Assembly (NCBI GenBank): GCA_039819065.1
Contig: JBCBSS010000191.1
Location: 1 to 12,375 of the forward strand
Reading direction: 5' to 3'
Source of the DNA: JBCBSS01 sp039819065
GTDB lineage: Bacteria; Bacteroidota; Bacteroidia; Cytophagales; Cyclobacteriaceae
DNA length: 12,375 nt
The notes beneath the pieces were generated by a model. That model ran no database searches and was not told where the DNA came from. It saw only the letters and a list, made by a program, of their open reading frames with translations. The translations under genes were made by a program, and so were the position numbers. Position 1 is the stretch's first letter; every line of letters starts with the position of its first letter. Positions 1 through 4,734 of this stretch are shown piece after piece.

Positions 1-26
1 TTTGGTTTAGGTTAAAAGGGGAAACT

Positions 27-53
27 GGCTGGAAAAACGTTCCAGCCTTTTTC
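27..53 (+). terminator. Intrinsic terminator of an upstream gene outside the window
   Basis: An 8-bp perfect stem (GGCTGGAA at 27-34, TTCCAGCC at 40-47) closes a 5-nt loop and is followed directly by a T-rich tract (48-58, TTTTTCTTTT). The T tract is on the right-hand side, so it ends transcription on the + strand. The gene it serves would lie to the left of position 1. Confidence 0.85.
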
Positions 54-248
54 TTTTACATCAAAACCAAACGAAATTCAAAAAAATAATAAGTTGTCGC
101 TTATGAGTGTTTAATGCTCTTATTATATAATCAAAGTTACTACCCTATCCTGATTCCTTTGCTGTCATATAATTGGCTTAGGATCAATAGATTACAAAAT
201 TACATTTTAACCCATCTTTTTGGCACTAAGAGAAGCAACATAAGACAT
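54..248. other. Non-coding stretch between two terminators
   Basis: AT-rich sequence with no convincing coding region. The longest forward reading frame here (114-257, 47 codons) starts from an ATG without a ribosome-binding context and its product resembles no family I know. The stretch separates the terminator at 27-53 from the promoter-like box at 249-256. Confidence 0.5.
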
Positions 249-256
249 TACTTTTG
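249..256 (+). promoter_or_regulatory. Promoter-like -7 box (TACTTTTG)
   Basis: This is an exact match to the Bacteroidota -7 consensus TAnnTTTG. A TTTG lies at 219-222, but the 26-nt gap is longer than the usual roughly 19-nt spacing to the -33 TTG, so the -33 element is doubtful. If used, transcription would start near 262-264, just before the hairpin at 271-295. Confidence 0.35.
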
Positions 257-262
257 AATTAT

Positions 263-376
263 CCAATCCAAATCATACTACCCAGTAGTATGGTTTAATC
301 TTGCCCATACTGTAGTTTATCTCGTTTTACTTTGGAGTTGAGGGTTACATCAGACGGATGTAACCCCTTTTCTTTT
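263..376 (+). ncRNA. Candidate small RNA (two hairpins, ending in a terminator)
   Basis: The stretch starts just after a -7 promoter-like box (249-256). It contains a hairpin with an 11-bp stem including one G-U pair (271-281 with 285-295, 3-nt loop CCA), then about 45 nt that look single-stranded, then a strong intrinsic terminator (342-376). There is no open reading frame between promoter and terminator. This arrangement of box, hairpin, linker and terminator is what an independently transcribed small RNA of about 110 nt would show. I do not recognise it as 6S RNA, tmRNA, SRP RNA or RNase P RNA. It could instead be the remnant 3' end of a longer upstream transcript. The 5' end is estimated only. 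Confidence 0.35.
342..376 (+). terminator. Strong intrinsic terminator with no obvious gene before it
   Basis: A perfect 10-bp stem (GGGTTACATC at 342-351, GATGTAACCC at 357-366) has a 5-nt loop and is followed by CTTTTCTTTTT (367-377). This is as strong as the first terminator at 27-53. About 290 nt separate the two and no protein gene is visible between them. Confidence 0.85.
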
Positions 377-649
377 TATAGACCTTAATCAAGCTTCTTC
401 TACCAGTAGTACAACTCTCAGTTCATCTCTTTATAAGGTCTGAAAGTACTAAAATCCCTATTTGGGACTTTAATTGGTAAAAGGACAATGCATACATAAT
501 TATTGTCCTATAGAAGCCCAAAGAAGCTGTATATCTTTGATCTCACCCCTTGAAACCTGCGTTCTTTAAGGCTAACCATCTTTTTTGCAACGGCCCTTCC
601 ATCCGAAATTCCAGATTTTTTTAATTCACAACCAGCTAAACAACAGATC
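377..649 (+). other. Intergenic and probable 5' leader region with inverted repeats
   Basis: No gene is seen in this 273-nt stretch. It holds three complementary pairs: AGACCTTA (380-387) with TAAGGTCT (434-441); a short CCC/GGG hairpin around 456-466; and an 8-bp stem AGGACAAT (482-489) with ATTGTCCT (502-509). The last lies just upstream of a promoter-like box at 532-539. From about 546 to 649 the sequence is probably the 5' untranslated leader of the secreted protein gene at 650. There is no clear Shine-Dalgarno before the ATG, as is usual in Bacteroidota. Confidence 0.5.
532..539 (+). promoter_or_regulatory. Candidate promoter -7 box (TATCTTTG) for the gene at 650
   Basis: An exact TAnnTTTG match lies about 110 nt upstream of the start codon at 650. 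The nearest upstream TTG (503-505) is 26 nt away, longer than usual, and sits in the right arm of the hairpin at 482-509. If active, it would give a leader of roughly 100 nt. Confidence 0.35.
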
Positions 650-1276
650 ATGCAATCAACCGTTAGTATCTTATTTTTAAGCCTATTGTTATCATTGAAT
701 AACTCGGCTTTGGGTTTTGGAAGTGCCTATAATAGTGACATAAATGTAAAGTTGACCAACTTTAAAAGCTCGAATACTTATGTGATGACTTTGGTAATGG
801 AGACATCACCTGAGCCTTTGACTATTAGTATCAAGAATTCGACCGGGAAGACCATCTTCCAGGAGATTACGAAAGATGTAGAACGAGTGAAAAAAGTTTA
901 TGACCTTTCTAGTCTTCCAGTGGGCTCTTATGAGTTTGAATTTATACAAAAGCAAACGGTATTAAGAAGAGAGAAAGTCATTGTTAAGAAGTGTGCCGTG
1001 ATTCGTCATCCTGATATAGGTAAAACGGTAAACGTTGGCTTTTCTAGCTACAATGCGGATAATAAGACAATTTTGTTTGCGGTAGAAAACAAGGCTAAGA
1101 AGCAAGTTTATATGAAAGTATATAATAAAAGCGGGGACATGCTCTTCACCAAGGCCATCGGGAATGATGCTTTTCTAAAACATAGATGCGACTTATCTTC
1201 CTTGCGATCAGGAGACTATACGCTGAAAGTAGGTAATGGAAATACAGTTTTTAGTAGGAAGCTCACAATCAATTGA
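650..1276 (+). CDS. Secreted protein with two tandem beta-sandwich modules, function unknown
   Basis: A 208-residue protein of unknown function. An N-terminal hydrophobic stretch (residues 5-22, ending ALG) reads as a signal peptide, so the mature protein is probably periplasmic or exported. The rest is an internal duplication with a period of 96 residues. Module 1 (about 30-112) and module 2 (about 126-207) each contain a YxLxxxN/xxG strand pattern followed by DLSSLxxGxYxxxx (85-98 and 181-194) and a final R(E)KVIV / RKLTI strand. This resembles the C-terminal sorting-domain fold of type IX secretion cargo and small DUF3244-like proteins, but here two such modules make up the whole mature protein and there is no enzyme or adhesin part. 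Two cysteines (C115 in the linker and C180 in module 2) could form a disulfide. It is alone on its strand, followed by its own terminator and converging with the response regulator. The ATG at 650 is preferred because it directly precedes the signal peptide and no earlier in-frame start is seen nearby. Confidence 0.8.
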   Translation: MQSTVSILFLSLLLSLNNSALGFGSAYNSDINVKLTNFKSSNTYVMTLVMETSPEPLTISIKNSTGKTIFQEITKDVERVKKVYDLSSLPVGSYEFEFIQKQTVLRREKVIVKKCAVIRHPDIGKTVNVGFSSYNADNKTILFAVENKAKKQVYMKVYNKSGDMLFTKAIGNDAFLKHRCDLSSLRSGDYTLKVGNGNTVFSRKLTIN

Positions 1277-1285
1277 CTTCTGAGT

Positions 1286-1318
1286 AGGTGAGAAGTGTGA
1301 TCATCATTCTTCTCACCT
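1286..1318 (+). terminator. Hairpin between convergent genes, likely terminator
   Basis: A perfect 10-bp stem (AGGTGAGAAG at 1286-1295, CTTCTCACCT at 1309-1318) with a 13-nt loop begins 9 nt after the stop codon at 1276. The following T tract is weak (CTTATGCCTTTG). It lies between two convergent genes, ahead of the regulator's stop codon at 1366, and may stop transcription from either side. Confidence 0.6.
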
Positions 1319-1365
1319 CTTATGCCTTTGATAATCAGCAATACAAAAGGTTAGTATACGCAAGT

Positions 1366-2757
1366 CTACTTTTCAAAAGTAAATTCCCTTTTGATGCCCA
1401 TTTTCTTTAACCTGGCATCCAGCGTATTAGGTTGGATATCCAAGATCTTAGCAGCACCGTCGTCTCCTCTTATTTTACCTTTGCAAAGCTCAAGCACACG
1501 GAGAATGTGATCTTTTTCCACTTCCTTTAATGGCTTGAGATCGTCAATACCGTTTTCCTCTAAATGAGCGATGCTCTCGGTCTTTTCGGGAGATAGTTCA
1601 GGTATTTGAAGTTCTTCACCAGTGCTATGTATAGCACCACGCTCTATAATATGTTGTAGCTCACGAATATTGCCTGGCCAATGATAGTCATTCATCATAT
1701 CCAGAACGTGCTGAGGTATCTTGGTGATATTCTTCCCTAGCTTCTTGTTCGCCTTTTCCAAAAAGTGGTGCGTGAGAATTTCTATATCCTCTTTTCTTTC
1801 ACGGAGCGGAGGTATTCTTAAAGGGAATACATTCAACCTGTAGAAAAGGTCAGCCCTGAAGTTGCCATCGTTCACCTCCTTTTCAAGATCCCTGTTTGTA
1901 GCAGCGATAAGCCGGACATCGATTTGTAATATCTTATTGCCACCTATGCGCTCGATCTCTTTTTCCTGTATACACCTAAGTAATTTAGGCTGCAACTCCA
2001 GCGGTAATTCGCCAATCTCATCAAGGAAAATGGTACCCTGATTGGCTAATTCGAATTTACCTATTCGCTTGTCATTTGCACCGGTAAACGCACCTTTCTC
2101 ATGCCCAAATAGCTCTGATTCTATCAATTGAGGTGGAAGTGCCGCGCAATTGATCTTAATAAGTGATCTTTTCTTTCTTTCAGACAAATGATGCAGCGCC
2201 CTGGCAACCAATTCTTTTCCCGTACCAGTTTCCCCATGTATCAAAACCGTACTGTTAGTGGGGGCTACTTGCTCAATCTCCTTGAAAACTTGCTGAATAG
2301 CAGCGCTTTTACCTATGATCTCCTCAAAGTTATATTCCCTGTTGATCTCTTCAATGAGGTAAGAGTTCTCCGCTGTTAACCGCTCATTCTCACTCTTAAA
2401 GAGCCCTAATTCTATAGCGGCATAAATATCTTTCTCACCAAAAGGTTTTAGGATATAGCCATAAGGATTAGTTGCCGCTACTTTTGAAATCGTTGTTTTA
2501 TCAGCGTGAGATGTAATAAAGATGAATGGTATTTTATAATGGTCATTGAGCTGCTTACCTATGTCAATTCCGGTCTTCGGGCCTTTTAGAATAATATCCA
2601 GTAATACTATATCCGGTCTTTCTTTATCTATTTCTTGAAAGGCTAGATCTGCTGAAACAGCAATACCTGTAACATAGTACCCAAGGTTCTCCAAAATCTG
2701 TTTAAGATCATGAGCAATGATAAACTCGTCTTCAACGATTAGGATTTTTCTGGGCAT
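1366..2757 (-). CDS. Sigma-54-dependent response regulator (NtrC/FhlA type)
   Basis: A 463-residue three-domain activator. The receiver domain (about 4-120) has the acidic pocket E9/D10, phospho-acceptor D54 (VLLD), T82/S83 and K104 (LKPF). The AAA+ sigma-54 interaction domain (about 145-385) has Walker A GETGTGKE (175-182), the sigma-54 contact loop GAFTGA (222-227), Walker B with D246-E247, and arginine-finger candidates R301 and R307 in RADLFYRL. The C-terminal Fis-type helix-turn-helix (about 412-455) has the FhlA-like form IRGDDGAAKILDIQPNTL. All key residues are present, so it should be an active, phosphorylation-controlled ATPase that opens sigma-54 promoters. No histidine kinase is encoded in the window, so its partner is encoded elsewhere. 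The spacer 121-145 is likely a short coiled coil (SENERLTAENSYLIEEI). The gene appears monocistronic: it is bounded by a convergent gene downstream and a bidirectional terminator upstream. The target genes cannot be told from the sequence. Confidence 0.95.
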   Translation of the reverse strand: MPRKILIVEDEFIIAHDLKQILENLGYYVTGIAVSADLAFQEIDKERPDIVLLDIILKGPKTGIDIGKQLNDHYKIPFIFITSHADKTTISKVAATNPYGYILKPFGEKDIYAAIELGLFKSENERLTAENSYLIEEINREYNFEEIIGKSAAIQQVFKEIEQVAPTNSTVLIHGETGTGKELVARALHHLSERKKRSLIKINCAALPPQLIESELFGHEKGAFTGANDKRIGKFELANQGTIFLDEIGELPLELQPKLLRCIQEKEIERIGGNKILQIDVRLIAATNRDLEKEVNDGNFRADLFYRLNVFPLRIPPLRERKEDIEILTHHFLEKANKKLGKNITKIPQHVLDMMNDYHWPGNIRELQHIIERGAIHSTGEELQIPELSPEKTESIAHLEENGIDDLKPLKEVEKDHILRVLELCKGKIRGDDGAAKILDIQPNTLDARLKKMGIKREFTFEK

Positions 2758-2798
2758 AATGATTGTCTTTTAACTTACTAATACTGCGGAATGTTAGT

Positions 2799-2806
2799 CA
2801 AAAATA
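2799..2806 (-). promoter_or_regulatory. Candidate -7 box of the response regulator promoter
   Basis: Read on the - strand this is TATTTTTG, an exact TAnnTTTG match about 42 nt upstream of the regulator's ATG, giving a plausible leader of about 35 nt. No clear -33 TTG is seen at the usual spacing; instead the palindrome at 2828-2845 occupies that position. A second exact match (TATATTTG on the - strand) lies further upstream at 2932-2939. Confidence 0.4.
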
Positions 2807-2827
2807 CCAACGGAAAACGTTAGCCAG

Positions 2828-2845
2828 ATGACCTACTCAGGTCAT
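2828..2845. promoter_or_regulatory. Palindromic operator-like site upstream of the response regulator
   Basis: ATGACCT (2828-2834) and AGGTCAT (2839-2845) form a perfect 7-bp inverted repeat with a 4-nt spacer (ACTC). It lies 71 nt upstream of the regulator start and about 22 nt upstream of the candidate -7 box, where a -33 element would be expected. This suits a dimeric transcription factor that activates or represses the gene. The binding protein is unknown; autoregulation is one possibility. Confidence 0.45.
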
Positions 2846-3034
2846 AATGTCGCTTGTGCGTTGATAATCAAAGTGATAGAAGTTTTAAATCTCAATAAGT
2901 TGATTCTGGTAAAACGTAAAAATCATAATCGCAAATATATGCCTTTAGAATGTTTTCATGGAATGAGGGTAATGATACCGCGCGATTAAATGTACAATCG
3001 GGGGGAGTGATGACTTGATCAATTGGTTAAAACG
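2846..3034. other. Intergenic region, nothing further seen
   Basis: This stretch lies between the palindrome upstream of the regulator and the terminator at 3035-3065. Apart from the second promoter-like box at 2932-2939 (- strand), I see no gene, repeat or structured RNA in it. Confidence 0.5.
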
Positions 3035-3065
3035 AAAAAGGGTACCTTATTAGGGTACCCTTTTT
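3035..3065. terminator. Bidirectional intrinsic terminator after the SGNH lipoprotein gene
   Basis: A perfect 12-bp stem (AAAAAGGGTACC at 3035-3046, GGTACCCTTTTT at 3054-3065) has a 7-nt loop. The A tract on one side and T tract on the other allow it to work on both strands. On the - strand it starts 22 nt past the lipoprotein stop codon and ends the receptor/lipoprotein transcript, isolating the response regulator from read-through. Confidence 0.9.
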
Positions 3066-3087
3066 ATATAGTTGAGGTATATCTTGT

Positions 3088-4719
3088 CTATTGGAAAATA
3101 ACCGATCTCAATGCCAAAACATCGATTTCAGGTATGTCTGATCCAAATTCGCTGTTTAACACTTCAATTACTTCATTAGCTATAATAGCATGTCCTCTTG
3201 GGTTAGGATGAGTTCCATCCGTAGAGAAGAAACCATTAGGACCGAAGTCAGGTAATAAAGTAACTCCACCCACTTCAATACCCAATGTACCATCAGCGGC
3301 GGCGATAGCTGCAGGTGATAGTGCCAATGCGCCGGCAGCGTCAGCATCTAAACCGAATGCATCAGCAAAGAATGGTCCTACATCTACAAGTTGTAATCTA
3401 CCGCTGGTAGCGGATACCGCTGCAGTGATAATTCCATTGAACTCTGCTGTTCTGGTAATGATGGCTACTTGCTCATTAAAAGTCAAGATAGACTCATCTC
3501 CCAATGGAACGGTTAAACCACGAAGTAATAGTGGGTTATCATCTACTGCTGATCCTAGAACAGTAGATTGTGAAAGCGGAATAAGATCTGCTGCATTTGT
3601 TTGCCTTACTTGTACGAAAGGCTCAAGTGCTGCTCTTTGTTCTGAAGTAATAGCACCTGCACCAACTAATGCGTCAAACAAAGGACCAATATTGTCAAGG
3701 TCTTCGTCTACTAGTACTACAGGATTAGCTCCTTCAGCAAAGGTAATAGTACGAGCTGCTGCATCTTCTGCGGATAGAAGCATTGCACCCACCAAACCTT
3801 GAAGAGCTGCATTATATCCTTCAAACCCTGTATTTAACTGGGTGGCAGTAGCCTCATCTAATGGAATAGGGTTCCAAGGTACTGCTCTGAAGAATGGAAT
3901 AAGTGTTATCGGAGGAACGTTTAGTACGACACCGTTGGCGGAAGTATTGGCCATTAAGCTATTCACAACGGCGCTAAATTGAGTTTGGAAATCTCCAGCA
4001 GAAGTGAACAGGTCTTCATTGCTTGCTCCACCAGAAGCATATACTAATACATCATTACTTCCAATCCAAAGGGAAAGGAACGAAGGGTTAGTAGCTATGG
4101 CATCTCCAAGAATAGTTGAACCTGTCATGCCATCCAGACTTGGATTAGTGGCGAATCGCTCATAAAACGGATTATAAGCAGGATTGATATCAGGATTAGC
4201 CGGACCACCAGTCGCAGGTGTTAGTAATTGAGCTGTTAGTATACCAGGTACACCGAAGTTATTTAGAGTCGATTTATCTCCGGTAAATGGAGCAATCAGA
4301 TCTCCAGGAGCAGTTGGGATTGGGCCAGGAATACTGGTATCCAAAATTAACCTACCTAGAATGGCACCTGTTGTGGGGTCTGGGTTGGGTAGCACAAAGT
4401 TGAAACCATTTTCAGAGTTGATATCGGGTTGGTTGAAATCACCACCACCTATACCATCGATGGCTAACTGCTGTGCTAACAAAGCTGGGAAAGACTGGCT
4501 TTGACCGTTGTTATATAAGGCCCCATCCATGAAACCTGCAGTCAATGAATTCCCTAACGATACATAGTTAGAATAATCCGCAGTACCGGCGCTACCGGTT
4601 ATCACCACTTCTGGATTATTATCAATTCTCTCTTGAATTAGGTTTTCTTCTTCATCGCAAGCTGATATTGCAAATGCGAAAGCTGAAAAGCCTAATAGAT
4701 ATGCACTTAATTTCTTCAT
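3088..4719 (-). CDS. SGNH/GDSL-family hydrolase lipoprotein, probably surface-exposed
   Basis: A 543-residue lipoprotein esterase/lipase-like protein. The signal peptide ends in the lipobox ISAC, with lipid cysteine C21 followed by DEEE; an acidic run straight after the cysteine is typical of Bacteroidota lipoproteins exported to the outer face of the outer membrane. SGNH blocks: nucleophile S58 in SLGNSLTAG (block I), glycine G156 in NNFGVPG (block II), N222 in WIGSNDV (block III), and D501 with H504 in STDGTHPNPRGH (block V). The catalytic set is complete. At 543 residues it is much longer than minimal SGNH enzymes (about 200), with large insertions between blocks I-II and III-V. I chose ATG at 4719: the frame also opens three codons earlier, but that codon is TTG (4726-4728). 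It lies 15 nt after the receptor stop codon and is surely co-transcribed with it. The function is inferred as release of an ester-linked or lipid substrate for the receptor; the substrate is unknown. Confidence 0.9.
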   Translation of the reverse strand: MKKLSAYLLGFSAFAFAISACDEEENLIQERIDNNPEVVITGSAGTADYSNYVSLGNSLTAGFMDGALYNNGQSQSFPALLAQQLAIDGIGGGDFNQPDINSENGFNFVLPNPDPTTGAILGRLILDTSIPGPIPTAPGDLIAPFTGDKSTLNNFGVPGILTAQLLTPATGGPANPDINPAYNPFYERFATNPSLDGMTGSTILGDAIATNPSFLSLWIGSNDVLVYASGGASNEDLFTSAGDFQTQFSAVVNSLMANTSANGVVLNVPPITLIPFFRAVPWNPIPLDEATATQLNTGFEGYNAALQGLVGAMLLSAEDAAARTITFAEGANPVVLVDEDLDNIGPLFDALVGAGAITSEQRAALEPFVQVRQTNAADLIPLSQSTVLGSAVDDNPLLLRGLTVPLGDESILTFNEQVAIITRTAEFNGIITAAVSATSGRLQLVDVGPFFADAFGLDADAAGALALSPAAIAAADGTLGIEVGGVTLLPDFGPNGFFSTDGTHPNPRGHAIIANEVIEVLNSEFGSDIPEIDVLALRSVIFQ

Positions 4720-4734
4720 TGTATTCAATATCTT

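Noticed and set aside
221..237. Possible sigma-54 promoter (TGGCAC followed by AAGCA)
   Set aside because: The GG and GC elements are 11 nt apart instead of the required 10, and the TT of the -12 element is missing. It is only a near miss.
114..257. A 47-codon forward reading frame in the intergenic region
   Set aside because: It is AT-rich, has no ribosome-binding context, resembles no known family, and overlaps the promoter-like box at 249-256.
3023..3211. A 62-codon forward frame across the terminator
   Set aside because: It runs through the strong hairpin at 3035-3065 and into the end of the lipoprotein gene, and shows no protein features.
3425..3802. A 125-codon open frame on the + strand
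   Set aside because: It lies antisense inside the SGNH lipoprotein gene and its product is low-complexity Ser/Ala-rich with no family resemblance. It is a shadow of the real gene.
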